From: Hominimerdicola alba
Lineage (GTDB): Bacteria > Bacillota > Clostridia > Oscillospirales > Ruminococcaceae
Assembly (NCBI RefSeq): GCF_900112155.1
Contig: NZ_FOKQ01000003.1
Coordinates: forward strand, 62,001 to 126,000
DNA length: 64,000 nucleotides
Direction: 5' to 3'
Shown here: piece after piece, positions 18,118-26,585 of the stretch
How positions within the stretch are numbered: position 1 is the stretch's first letter
Layout: every line of letters starts with the position of its first letter
Notes under the pieces: generated by a model
What the model saw: only the letters and a program-made list of their open reading frames with translations
What the model was told of the DNA's origin: nothing
The model's database searches: none
Made by a program: the position numbers and the translations under genes

Positions 18118-20733
18118 TCAGACGTACCTCAGCAGATCTTTTACAAACTCCCTGAGTTCTTCATCGTTCATCTCATCGATGTTGGTTTTACGAAGTTTGT
18201 CGGTAACTATGCTGTCACTTATCCTGTCGAAGGATATCTGTCCGCTGTCGCTTTCTGCAACGGCGGCTTTTGCTTTTATTGATTCGGCTTCCATTTCGCC
18301 AAGGAGCGATTTTGCTCTGCCGATTATCTTATTGGGCAGACCCGCAAGCTTGGCAACTTCTATACCAAAGCTCTCATCTGCTCCACCCTTTACTATCTTA
18401 CGCAGGAACTTTATATTGTCCCCCTGACGCTTTACCGCAACGGAATAATTCTTCACACCGTCGAGTTCGTCTTCAAGGGCAATAAGCTCGTGATAATGTG
18501 TAGCAAAAAGGGTCTTGCAGCCCAGAGAGCGGGAAGTTGAGATAAATTCCGATACAGCGCGAGCTATGGCGATTCCGTCAAAAGTAGAAGTACCTCTGCC
18601 AACCTCATCAAGAATGACAAGGCTGTTCTTTGTAGCGTGCTTTACGATATCGGCAACCTCGCTCATTTCAACCATAAAGGTCGATTGTCCTGCGGTAAGG
18701 TCATCAGAAGCACCAATTCTCGTGAAAATCTGGTCAACTACAGATATCTTTGCATAGTCCGCAGGTACGAAACAGCCTATCTGCGCCATAAGGGTTATCA
18801 GCGCCACCTGACGCATATATGTGGATTTACCTGACATATTCGGACCTGTTATGACAGCCATGCGGTTGCCAGTCAGATCAAGATAGGTGTCGTTAGGAAC
18901 AAAAACTTCGTCCTGCTGCATCAGTTCAACTACAGGGTGTCTGCCGTTTTTGATATTGATGATTCCGTCAATAGCGATCTCGGGCTTGGTATAATTGTTC
19001 TTGATAGCCGCAGTAGCGTAAGAACAGAGAACATCTATCTCAGCTACAGCTGTGGCAGTTTCCTGAACAAGTCTCAACTGAGTGGCGATAAACTCTCTTA
19101 CCTCGCCGAAGATCTCCTGTTCGAGGGTAAGTATCTTATCGCTTGCACCGAGAATGGTATTCTCGGCGACTTTCAGCTCATCTGTTATGAATCTCTCGCA
19201 GTTGGCAAGAGTCTGCTTTCTGATATAATGATCGGGTATCAGGTCGTAGTAGGATTTTGTGACCTCGATATAATATCCGAATACCCTGTTATAGCCTATT
19301 TTCAGGTTTTTGATGCCTGTCTTTTCCTTTTCACGCTCGGCAATATCATCAATCAGACCTTTTCCGCCCGAAATGATATTTCTAAGACCGTCAAGCTGTT
19401 CGTTGAATCCCTCACGGATAACACCGCCGTCCTTGACATTTGCAGGAGGTTCGTCTACAATGGCATTTTCAACGAGATTCGATACCGCGTCAAGAGTGGA
19501 TATCCTTCCAGTGCAGTCCTTTATAAGCTTACCGTCAAATGCTGAAAGAAGTCTTTTCAGCTCCGGAAGTTTCAGCGCTGTAAGTGAAAGTGACTTGAGG
19601 TCGCGTGGGCTTGCAGAACGGTACATTACTCTCGTCATAAGACGCTCAAGGTCGTAAACACCGCTCAGCACTTCGCGTATCTCTCCGAGAGATACAGGGT
19701 CACGGACAAGCTGTTCAACAGCGTTCAGTCGGTCGATTATCTTCGCGGGATTGATAAGGGGCTGTTCAAGCCAGGATTTCAGCATACGGTTGCCCATTGA
19801 AGTCTTTGTATTGCTGATGACCCAGAGAAGAGAGCCCTTTTTCTGCTTGTTTCGCAGTGTCTCTGTAAGTTCCAGATTTCTGCGGGCAGTAAAACCTATG
19901 GTCATTATGGGGTCGGCATCGTGGCGGGTTATCTCAGAGAATCTTCCTACCAGTGCTTTCTGTGTCTCATGGATATAAGCGAAAAGTCCGCATACTGCAT
20001 AGGCGCAAAGACTGTCTGCTTTAAGTCCAAGTGAATCAAGGCTGTTTACCGAAAACTGTGTGAGAACTTCGTCCGTATGATTAGCGGGATCGAAGTCAGC
20101 ATCTTCAAGAAGCTGAACGCTGGTCTTTATTTTCTCTCGGATAAAAGCTGATATCTCTCTATTGGAAAGGATAGCATCATTTATCAGTATCTCCGATGGC
20201 GAAAATCTTGAAAGCTCGTTTATAGCGCTGTTGGCTGTGTCCTTGCCGGTAAAGTCAAAAAGATGAACTTCACCTGTGGAGATATCAGCCAGACAAAGTG
20301 CCGCCTCTTTTGACTGCATATAAAACGCACAGAGATAATTGTTTGAAGATTCGTCCAGCATACTGCTTTCGATAAGCGTACCGGGAGTGACCACACGGAT
20401 GACATCACGCGGGACCAGACCCTGACATTCCGAGGGGTCTTTTGTCTGCTCACATATCGCCACCATGTGACCTTTTTCTATCAGCTTTTTAAGATAAACA
20501 TCACAGGCATGGAAAGGCACGCCACACATAGGTGCGCGCTCCTCAAGACCGCAGTCTCTGCCTGTAAGGGTAAGCTCCAGTTCCTTTGAAACAATCAGTG
20601 CATCGTCAAAAAACATTTCATAAAAATCACCCAGACGGTAGAAAAGAATGTGGTTCTTGTACTTCTTTTTCACCGCCAGATACTGTTTCATCATGGGTGT
20701 AAGCTTTGATTCATCTATCTCTTTAAGTGTCAC
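18118..20733 (-). CDS. mutS: DNA mismatch repair protein MutS
   Basis: 871 residues from GTG 20733, chosen because GGAG lies 9 nt upstream and the protein then starts TLKEIDESKLTPMMKQY, the usual MutS N-terminus. The mismatch-binding Phe motif GDFYEMF is at about residue 30; Walker A GPNMSGKST at about 630; Walker B VILDEVGRGTS follows. MutS recognises mismatches and recruits MutL encoded downstream. Confidence 0.97.
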   Translation of the reverse strand: MTLKEIDESKLTPMMKQYLAVKKKYKNHILFYRLGDFYEMFFDDALIVSKELELTLTGRDCGLEERAPMCGVPFHACDVYLKKLIEKGHMVAICEQTKDPSECQGLVPRDVIRVVTPGTLIESSMLDESSNNYLCAFYMQSKEAALCLADISTGEVHLFDFTGKDTANSAINELSRFSPSEILINDAILSNREISAFIREKIKTSVQLLEDADFDPANHTDEVLTQFSVNSLDSLGLKADSLCAYAVCGLFAYIHETQKALVGRFSEITRHDADPIMTIGFTARRNLELTETLRNKQKKGSLLWVISNTKTSMGNRMLKSWLEQPLINPAKIIDRLNAVEQLVRDPVSLGEIREVLSGVYDLERLMTRVMYRSASPRDLKSLSLTALKLPELKRLLSAFDGKLIKDCTGRISTLDAVSNLVENAIVDEPPANVKDGGVIREGFNEQLDGLRNIISGGKGLIDDIAEREKEKTGIKNLKIGYNRVFGYYIEVTKSYYDLIPDHYIRKQTLANCERFITDELKVAENTILGASDKILTLEQEIFGEVREFIATQLRLVQETATAVAEIDVLCSYATAAIKNNYTKPEIAIDGIINIKNGRHPVVELMQQDEVFVPNDTYLDLTGNRMAVITGPNMSGKSTYMRQVALITLMAQIGCFVPADYAKISVVDQIFTRIGASDDLTAGQSTFMVEMSEVADIVKHATKNSLVILDEVGRGTSTFDGIAIARAVSEFISTSRSLGCKTLFATHYHELIALEDELDGVKNYSVAVKRQGDNIKFLRKIVKGGADESFGIEVAKLAGLPNKIIGRAKSLLGEMEAESIKAKAAVAESDSGQISFDRISDSIVTDKLRKTNIDEMNDEELREFVKDLLRYV

Positions 20734-20774
20734 TTCTGCCCGCTCCGTTCTATTTATATAGATAATATCAAGTA

Positions 20775-21185
20775 TTAGCCGCAGCCGCCGCAAGTAGAGC
20801 AGCTTCCTGTACAGCCTGAAGGTGCCTGTGCAGGGCAAGTCTCAGGGTCTTCACCGTTTGCTGCCTGCTGAAGGATATAATAAACGCTCTTCATCAGTGC
20901 ATCGATATCAGCCTTAGCCTCGTTGTACTCGATCATCTTGGGCATAGCCATGATCTTCTCATAAAGCTCCTTGATATCGTGATCGAGAGTTGTGAGTCTG
21001 TCAGCATCCTTATCGGGCTTTCTCATTTCAACGCTGAGATCCTGACGCATCTGGTTGAACTTGCCGATCTCGTTCTGGATCTCGGTATCGGTATCGTTCA
21101 GTGCGCATGCTGCCTCGTACTTCTTGTATCTTTCATCTTCCTGAATAGCTTTTCCAAGCTGTCTTGTAAGTTCTATAACGTTCAT
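20775..21185 (-). CDS. YlbF/YmcA-family protein with Cys-rich tail
   Basis: 136 residues, ribosome site AAGGAG. An all-helical YlbF/YmcA domain (about 1-112) is followed by a short tail with five Cys (CPAQ, GCTGSC, STCGGCG). In Bacillus the YlbF-YmcA-YaaT complex binds iron-sulfur clusters and guides RNase Y; a similar role is inferred. Lies between miaB and mutS, a common clostridial arrangement. Confidence 0.85.
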   Translation of the reverse strand: MNVIELTRQLGKAIQEDERYKKYEAACALNDTDTEIQNEIGKFNQMRQDLSVEMRKPDKDADRLTTLDHDIKELYEKIMAMPKMIEYNEAKADIDALMKSVYYILQQAANGEDPETCPAQAPSGCTGSCSTCGGCG

Positions 21186-21207
21186 TTTTACTACTCCTTA
21201 AACTATA

Positions 21208-22605
21208 TTATTCAGTGACCGGTTCGCCCTCAAGCGCCCAGTTCATAGCCTTGGTTATGCGCACGCTGACGAATTCACCTATATACTTTTTATCTGCGGG
21301 AAACTCAACAATGATATTCTCATCATTCTTGCCCGTTAGCCATCCTTCGCCTGTTCTGCCCTCGCCATCAACGAGAACTTCCACGGTCTTGCCAACAAAT
21401 CTGCCGAACCATTCGGAAGTGATCTCCCTCTGTTCGAGAAGAAGCTCCCTCAGCCACAGACCTTTCTGCTTATCCGAGATATTATCTTCCATCTCAGCGG
21501 CTGGAGTTCCAGAACGTCTTGAATAGACGAAGGAATAAATGTTGTCGTACTTCACCCGCTTGATGAGTTCCTTTGTCTGACAGAATTCCTCATAGCTCTC
21601 CCCCGGAAAACCTACTATAAGGTCGGTGGTGAACGAGAAATCTGGCATACATCCACGGGCGTAATCTATCATTTCCATGTACTTTTCCACAGTGTAGCGA
21701 CGGTTCATGGCTTTGAGCACTCTGTCACTTCCCGCCTGAACAGGAAGATGCAGATGCTTGCAGATATGTCTGCTGTCGATTATCGTATCTATCAATTCCT
21801 TGGTAGCATCCTTGGGGTGACTGGACATGAAGCGTATGCGGAACTTCCCTTCTATTGCATCGATATCCCTTAAAAGCTGCGGAAAACCGTATGCGTAAGA
21901 GTTAACGTTCTGTCCCAGCAGAGTTATCTCTTTATAGCCCTGTTCCACAAGGCTTTTTACCTCCGCAAGCACAGCCTCGGGCTTCCTGCTTCGCTCTCTG
22001 CCGCGTACATAGGGAACTATGCAGTAGGTACAGAAATTGTTGCAGCCATACATTATCGGTACAAAAGCCCTGAACTTGTCATCACGCAGCTGAGTCATTC
22101 CCTCGTCTATCTCGGTGCAGACCTCCGACTGATTGAAAAGACGGCGGTGCTTCGAGATAACTTCCCAAAGCATTGAATACAGTTCATTATAAGCAAAAGT
22201 TCCGAAGACCATATCTACCTGTCGGTAAGATTCCTTTATCTTGTCAGCTACGTGCTTCTGCTGAGCCATGCAGCCGCAGATACCTATTATCAGGTCTTTC
22301 CTGCTCTCTTTAAGCTTTTTAAAATTTCCGATATTGCCGAACACTCTGTCCTCGGCATTTTCGCGGACAGCACAAGTATTCAGCAGGATAAGCTGAGCAT
22401 TATCCGTATCATCGGTAAATCCATAACCGACTTTCGCAAGCATACCTTTTATCTTTTCACCATCGCTGACATTCTGTTGACAGCCGTAGGAATGTAAAAA
22501 AGCCATCGGTGCATGACCGTTGTCGGAACGGTATTTCTGAGCCCATTCAGCTAGCCTGCGGGCAGCTTCATATTTACCGACATCGGAAACATATAATTCT
22601 GACAT
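21208..22605 (-). CDS. miaB: tRNA-2-methylthio-N6-dimethylallyladenosine synthase
   Basis: 465 residues from ATG 22605 (AGG 6 nt upstream; an adjacent ATG is one codon earlier). N-terminal UPF0004 domain with Cys in YGCQQN, NTCAVRENA and GICGCMA; radical SAM motif CNNFCTYCIVPY (about residue 190); C-terminal TRAM domain (about 400-460). It methylthiolates i6A37 made by MiaA. First gene after a strong promoter, so it heads the mutS-mutL-miaA-hfq block. Confidence 0.97.
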   Translation of the reverse strand: MSELYVSDVGKYEAARRLAEWAQKYRSDNGHAPMAFLHSYGCQQNVSDGEKIKGMLAKVGYGFTDDTDNAQLILLNTCAVRENAEDRVFGNIGNFKKLKESRKDLIIGICGCMAQQKHVADKIKESYRQVDMVFGTFAYNELYSMLWEVISKHRRLFNQSEVCTEIDEGMTQLRDDKFRAFVPIMYGCNNFCTYCIVPYVRGRERSRKPEAVLAEVKSLVEQGYKEITLLGQNVNSYAYGFPQLLRDIDAIEGKFRIRFMSSHPKDATKELIDTIIDSRHICKHLHLPVQAGSDRVLKAMNRRYTVEKYMEMIDYARGCMPDFSFTTDLIVGFPGESYEEFCQTKELIKRVKYDNIYSFVYSRRSGTPAAEMEDNISDKQKGLWLRELLLEQREITSEWFGRFVGKTVEVLVDGEGRTGEGWLTGKNDENIIVEFPADKKYIGEFVSVRITKAMNWALEGEPVTE

Positions 22606-22705
22606 CATTAACCTCATTTCAAGCATAAGCATAGATACTGCAAGTCATGACCGTTATTTTTCAGCACTGAAAGCCACTGCTGGTCATTCTGCAACATACT
22701 GTATT

Positions 22706-22734
22706 ATTATATATCTTTTCGGAAAATTTGTCAA
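22706..22734 (-). promoter_or_regulatory. Consensus promoter for the miaB-mutSL block
   Basis: Minus strand TTGACA (22729-22734), a 17-nt spacer and TATAAT (22706-22711), both perfect. The spacer contains TTTTCCGAAAAG, an inverted repeat also found in the aspS promoter. Confidence 0.85.
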
Positions 22735-22813
22735 CATTAAAAGTGCTTACCCGGCCCGCTTATCCCCTCTGTATAAGTAAATTTTTTCTTTCCATGGTAT
22801 CTACAAAAAGCAA

Positions 22814-22840
22814 AAGCACCTCCGCAAAGCGAAAGTGCTT
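22814..22840 (-). terminator. Terminator after the SCIFF/SUKH operon
   Basis: Minus-strand AAGCAC and GTGCTT arms enclose a second CGC/GCG pairing, followed by TTGCTTTTT. It lies 34 nt after the stop of the 117-residue gene. Confidence 0.75.
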
Positions 22841-22873
22841 ATAAAACTTATAGTTTATCAGAAAAATCTTATG

Positions 22874-23227
22874 TTATTCAATAACGAGATTTCCATCTGT
22901 ATCGCAGTAAACGTGTCTGCCAAGGATAGTCCTCAGCGCTTTGATATTCTCTATCTCAGTGGAAGCGAATTCAAGATGACACTGCTTTGAACCGTAATAG
23001 ATATCGTACTCAAAATAATCTTGCACGTAAACGCCGAATTTATTCAGAATATCCTCCAGCGGGTGCTGTGAGATATCGCTTGCATCTTCGTGCTCGCCAT
23101 ACTCGGGCTCCTGTTCAAAGGAAATGCTGGTAAAGTACAGCCCCTCGTATTCATATACACCCGCAGCTACGCATTTTATACCGTCAGCACAGTATTTTGA
23201 GGGATAATAATCTGCAATATTTTTCAT
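22874..23227 (-). CDS. Unknown 117-residue protein, last gene of SCIFF operon
   Basis: Starts MKNIADYYPSK at ATG 23227; the ribosome site GAGGAGG lies inside the last codons of the upstream gene, so the two are coupled. A longer frame upstream would start without a ribosome site. The protein is acidic and rich in Tyr/aromatic residues (VYEYEGLYF, DYFEYDIYYG), with no membrane helix and no Cys cluster. I do not recognise the family. Being coupled to a SUKH-like gene hints at an immunity-like or partner-binding protein, which is inference only. Confidence 0.75.
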   Translation of the reverse strand: MKNIADYYPSKYCADGIKCVAAGVYEYEGLYFTSISFEQEPEYGEHEDASDISQHPLEDILNKFGVYVQDYFEYDIYYGSKQCHLEFASTEIENIKALRTILGRHVYCDTDGNLVIE

Positions 23228-23228
23228 C

Positions 23229-23891
23229 TTAGTCCTCCTCGGGGTCAATATCAAGTAAAGGCAGAACCGCTTTTTCTGCGGCATTGAAACCTTCTTCGCT
23301 TTTTGATGCGAACATCACAAGGCTTCCGCAACTGTCGGGCATAAGAGCCAGATATGAATCTTCATTGATGCGGTAGAACTGAGCTCCCTGATATATCCCG
23401 CTGTCCGCATACTCGATATGCTCAAATTTACTGCTGATACTTTCAGCCTGTTCTTCGTCAGCTTCAAGATAATCCTCAGTTGCATATTCAAGACCGCTTG
23501 TCACTGCACAAAGATAACCCTCGGAGATAAGGAATTTTGAAAGGCTGTCTCCCGTAAGAAACCATTCTCCGCGGTCATAACTCTCGTAAACAGGCGGGTC
23601 GGGCTTGTCCATATCCTCAAGCTTTATTCCCCAGAAGGATACGCTCTGGTTTTCAGAAAAGAAAACATAGTATCCCTGAGCCTTATACATACCGACTTTC
23701 TCGGCAGGCATAAGATAATCACCTGCGGGATTCGATGCAAGCACATCACAGCCTGCGCACTGTCTGTAATAATACTCCAGCGCAGCAGGGAGACTTCCAT
23801 ATTCGGCTTTCAGCGCAGATATTACTTCCTCGCTCCAGCCCATAGGCTCGGTAACATCAAACAGCTCAAGTAGCTCTCTGTAATCAAACAT
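23229..23891 (-). CDS. SMI1/KNR4 (SUKH)-family protein
   Basis: 220 residues. The segment ALKAEYGSLPAALEYYYR is like the first SUKH helix and the ENQSVSFWGI and DPPVYES motifs are frequent in SMI1/KNR4-type bacterial proteins. SUKH proteins are best known as immunity factors for polymorphic toxins but many are plain interaction modules. ATG overlaps the stop of the SCIFF maturase gene (TAATG), so it is translated with it. Ser/Asp/Glu-rich with no signal peptide, likely cytoplasmic. Confidence 0.75.
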   Translation of the reverse strand: MFDYRELLELFDVTEPMGWSEEVISALKAEYGSLPAALEYYYRQCAGCDVLASNPAGDYLMPAEKVGMYKAQGYYVFFSENQSVSFWGIKLEDMDKPDPPVYESYDRGEWFLTGDSLSKFLISEGYLCAVTSGLEYATEDYLEADEEQAESISSKFEHIEYADSGIYQGAQFYRINEDSYLALMPDSCGSLVMFASKSEEGFNAAEKAVLPLLDIDPEED

Positions 23892-25264
23892 TATTCCGCA
23901 TCATCAAGCAGCTGAACTGCCTTCATCAGGATAGCAACTTCAAGACGTTTCTTCTGTATCTGACAGGAAAGCTTGTGTGCTGCGTGTATATCGCCCTGAT
24001 AAATGTAGTTGTTGGCATTGCATCCGCCGCTGCAATAGAATTTCGCCCAGCACTTCTTACATTCGGGCTTGTTATAAACGTGTGCTTTAGCGAACTCGTC
24101 CTTCATTTCAAGGTTGAAACTGCCGTCATAAAGGTTGCCCATCTTGTATTCCTCAACACCTACGAACTGGTGGCATGGGTAGATATCTCCATCGGGTGTG
24201 ACAGAGCAGTACTCGTTGCCGCATCCGCAGCCGCGAAGTCTCTTGATAGCACAGGGACCCTGATCAAGGTCAAGCATGAAGTGGAAGAAATTGATGAACT
24301 TTCCTTCCGATCTGATCTTAGCGATCTTTTCGGAAAGCACTTCATACTCTTTGAATATACGAGGCAGATCAGCCTCGGTGATAGCATATGGCTCCTTGGG
24401 ATCAGCCATAACAGGCTCAACGGATATCTGATCGAATCCCAGATCATACAGATGCATAACATCATTGGAGAAATCAAGATTGTACTTGGTGTAAGTGCCG
24501 CGAACGTACCAGTCGCTGTCCTTGGGACGCTTGTCCACAAGGCGCTTGAAGTTCTTAGTAATGGTATCATAGCTGCCTGAGCCGTCTACGCGAACTCTCA
24601 CTCTGTCGTTTACTTCTTTTCTGCCGTCAATGGACAGTACGACATTGTTCATCTCCTTATTGATGAAATCGATCATTTCATCGGTAAGGTGGATACCGTT
24701 GGTAGTAGTGGTGAATCTGAAGGTCTTGCCTGTTTCAGCTTCTCTGGAACGAGCATATTCAACAGTCTGCATAACAACATCGAAATTCATCGAAGGCTCG
24801 CCGCCGAAGAAATCAACTTCAAGGAACTTTCTGTCGCCGGATTTATCAATAAGAAAATCTATGGCACGCTTGGCAGTTTCCAGGTCCATCAGCTTTCTGC
24901 CAACACCAAAATCACCCGTAGAAGCAAAACAGTACTTGCATCTCAGGTTACAGTCATGGGAAATATGCAGACACATAGCCTTGATGGGTGAAGCCACAGC
25001 TACCAGCGCATACTTCTCGTAATCATCCTCGGAATACAGAATCTTGTCTTTATAGAGAGATACTATCTCCTCATAGCACTCTTTGATATCCTCTGCGGGA
25101 TAACTTCTGGAAAGCTTGGCTAAAACCTCGGCAGGACATTCCTCAGCAAAAGTAGGCTCAACGCTGTCAAGGATATCATATGTCAGATCATCTATGATAT
25201 GGACACCGCCGCTGTTGACATCAAGCAGGACATTATAGCCTGCCAGCTTATATTTATGGATCAT
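23891..25264 (-). CDS. scfB: SCIFF peptide radical SAM maturase
   Basis: 457 residues from ATG 25264 (GAGGGAAG upstream). An N-terminal peptide-recognition region (about 1-95) is followed by the radical SAM motif CNLRCKYC (about 105-112) and a C-terminal SPASM-type domain with CGCGNEYC, YPCHQF, CKKCWAKFYCSGGC and a last Cys. This is the full pattern of thioether-forming sactipeptide/ranthipeptide maturases; the SCIFF enzyme links Cys sulfur to neighbouring residues. Its substrate gene lies upstream, separated by a hairpin. Confidence 0.95.
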   Translation of the reverse strand: MIHKYKLAGYNVLLDVNSGGVHIIDDLTYDILDSVEPTFAEECPAEVLAKLSRSYPAEDIKECYEEIVSLYKDKILYSEDDYEKYALVAVASPIKAMCLHISHDCNLRCKYCFASTGDFGVGRKLMDLETAKRAIDFLIDKSGDRKFLEVDFFGGEPSMNFDVVMQTVEYARSREAETGKTFRFTTTTNGIHLTDEMIDFINKEMNNVVLSIDGRKEVNDRVRVRVDGSGSYDTITKNFKRLVDKRPKDSDWYVRGTYTKYNLDFSNDVMHLYDLGFDQISVEPVMADPKEPYAITEADLPRIFKEYEVLSEKIAKIRSEGKFINFFHFMLDLDQGPCAIKRLRGCGCGNEYCSVTPDGDIYPCHQFVGVEEYKMGNLYDGSFNLEMKDEFAKAHVYNKPECKKCWAKFYCSGGCNANNYIYQGDIHAAHKLSCQIQKKRLEVAILMKAVQLLDDAE

Positions 25265-25365
25265 TTTCTTCCCTCGCAAATCTTAAAAAATAACGGACGA
25301 CCAAAGCCCAGCCCTACGGGTCAGCCAAGACCGTGTAGAGTTGACCTGTGCTCGCCCGCTGTATC

Positions 25366-25385
25366 GGGAGCTCTTTTAAGCTCCC
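25366..25385 (-). other. Hairpin between SCIFF peptide and maturase genes
   Basis: GGGAGCT and AGCTCCC arms with a 6-nt A/T loop, 20 nt downstream of the peptide stop. There is no U-tract right after it, so it may be an RNA 3'-end stabiliser or a weak attenuator lowering maturase expression relative to the peptide. Confidence 0.5.
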
Positions 25386-25404
25386 TAAAAACGGTCCTTG
25401 TGGA

Positions 25405-25548
25405 TCAAGCGTCCTTCTCGCACTTCTGGTTAGCAACAGTGCAGGAAGTCTTACATGCAGACTGGCAGGAAGCCTGGCACTTGCCGCAGCCGCCCTTAGC
25501 AGCAGTCTTCTTCAGATTAGCCTTATTGATAGTCTTGATATGTTTCAT
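25405..25548 (-). CDS. scfA: SCIFF (six cysteines in forty-five) peptide precursor
   Basis: A 47-residue frame with a strong GGAGGT 8-10 nt before ATG 25548. It begins MKHIKTINKANLKK, the conserved leader, and carries Cys in GGCGKCQASCQ, SACKTSC and QKCEKDA, six in all. It is the near-universal clostridial ribosomal peptide whose Cys are cross-linked by the adjacent maturase. Function is unknown. The same strand holds the maturase downstream and a TATAAT (25580-25585) upstream. Confidence 0.95.
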   Translation of the reverse strand: MKHIKTINKANLKKTAAKGGCGKCQASCQSACKTSCTVANQKCEKDA

Positions 25549-25579
25549 AATATCATACCTCCATATACGATTTACAGAT

Positions 25580-25585
25580 ATTATA
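25580..25585 (-). promoter_or_regulatory. -10 element upstream of the SCIFF gene
   Basis: Minus-strand TATAAT lies 32 nt before the SCIFF ATG. I could not assign a convincing -35 hexamer. Confidence 0.45.
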
Positions 25586-25662
25586 TCATATTATGACACG
25601 AATTTTATGAATTATAATTTAATATGATATAAACATTTGTTAAATATATCAAATCATATTAG

Positions 25663-26061
25663 CTAGGGAACTCTTTTTACATTTACTCCAATAGCACCAC
25701 CTATCGAAGCTGCTGCAACCGTAAGCAGCAGCTTTCCGAAAGATGTTATCCGTGCCGAATATCCTGCGAAAATACTTCCTGTTATCAGTATGAAGACAAA
25801 CATCAGCAGACCTGTCAGTGCCCCCGCCGCAAGACCGTTGCGTTTTCGTCTTTTGCCACCTGTGTATCCGCCGAAATATGCACCGATGACCAGCGCTCCG
25901 GTGGACATAGCAGACAAAACACTTTTTCCCGCATCTATCTTTGTAAGCAAAAACGCCATCGCACAAACGAGTAGCAGTATAACACCGGCGGCTACAGTCA
26001 GCGCGACAATCTGTTCGGCGACAATACCCAGACCCCTTGCATTACTTCTGTGCTTTCTCAT
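25663..26061 (-). CDS. TIGR04086-family membrane protein
   Basis: 132 residues, AAGGAGG 9 nt before ATG. Four predicted membrane helices (about 17-40, 48-65, 75-98, 104-127) with a basic loop GGKRRKRNG between the second and third. This small Gly/Ala-rich membrane family is typically found between yajC and the SCIFF genes in Clostridia, as here. Function unknown. Confidence 0.85.
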   Translation of the reverse strand: MRKHRSNARGLGIVAEQIVALTVAAGVILLLVCAMAFLLTKIDAGKSVLSAMSTGALVIGAYFGGYTGGKRRKRNGLAAGALTGLLMFVFILITGSIFAGYSARITSFGKLLLTVAAASIGGAIGVNVKRVP

Positions 26062-26130
26062 AGCAGCCGACCTCCTTGGTTAATCTTTAATGCTATAATA
26101 TTCCCGCCAAAAATGATTTATTACAAAAAA

Positions 26131-26154
26131 CAGCACCGTTTTAAAACGGTGCTG
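26131..26154 (-). terminator. Terminator after yajC
   Basis: A perfect 24-nt palindrome (CAGCACCGTTTT and its complement) followed on the minus strand by TTTTTT. It separates yajC from the TIGR04086 gene. Confidence 0.9.
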
Positions 26155-26162
26155 AGATATTA

Positions 26163-26504
26163 TCAAACCTTGTCTTTGCTATTCTCGTCGTCATCAGTAA
26201 CGACTTTAGCGATAGCCCATTTCATGATGCGTATCTTGCTTCTGTCGCCGCCTGTTTCGATAACAACGTTATCTTCCTTGACCTGAGTAACGATGCCAAT
26301 TATGCCGCCGTTTGTGATGATCTCGTCACCAACATCAACATTGTCTCTCATTTCTCTGTCAGCCTTTTCCTGCTTCTTCTGGGGCTTCATGATAAAGAAA
26401 TAGAAAAATACAAATACCAGCACTATTGGTATAAAAGAGATAAGATATCCGCTTGTTGTGGAAGTACTGCCCGCAGACATCAGAGTTAAGTATGCATGAT
26501 TCAT
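26163..26504 (-). CDS. yajC: Preprotein translocase subunit YajC
   Basis: 113 residues; GGGAGG 7 nt before ATG. One membrane helix (about 20-40, FIPIVLVFVFFYFFIM) followed by RPQ-like KPQKKQEK and the YajC beta domain with VGDEIITNGGIIGIV. It associates with SecDF at the Sec translocon. A Lys/Asp-rich tail follows. Confidence 0.95.
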   Translation of the reverse strand: MNHAYLTLMSAGSTSTTSGYLISFIPIVLVFVFFYFFIMKPQKKQEKADREMRDNVDVGDEIITNGGIIGIVTQVKEDNVVIETGGDRSKIRIMKWAIAKVVTDDDENSKDKV

Positions 26505-26539
26505 TTTACTGCCTCCCGATTTTTAAATTACTGCTAATG

Positions 26540-26568
26540 ATTATAGCAGAATCCCGATAATTTATCAA
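26540..26568 (-). promoter_or_regulatory. Promoter for yajC
   Basis: Minus-strand TTGATA (26563-26568), 17 nt, TATAAT (26540-26545), about 35 nt before the yajC start. Confidence 0.7.
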
Positions 26569-26585
26569 GTGATTTAACAGAATGT

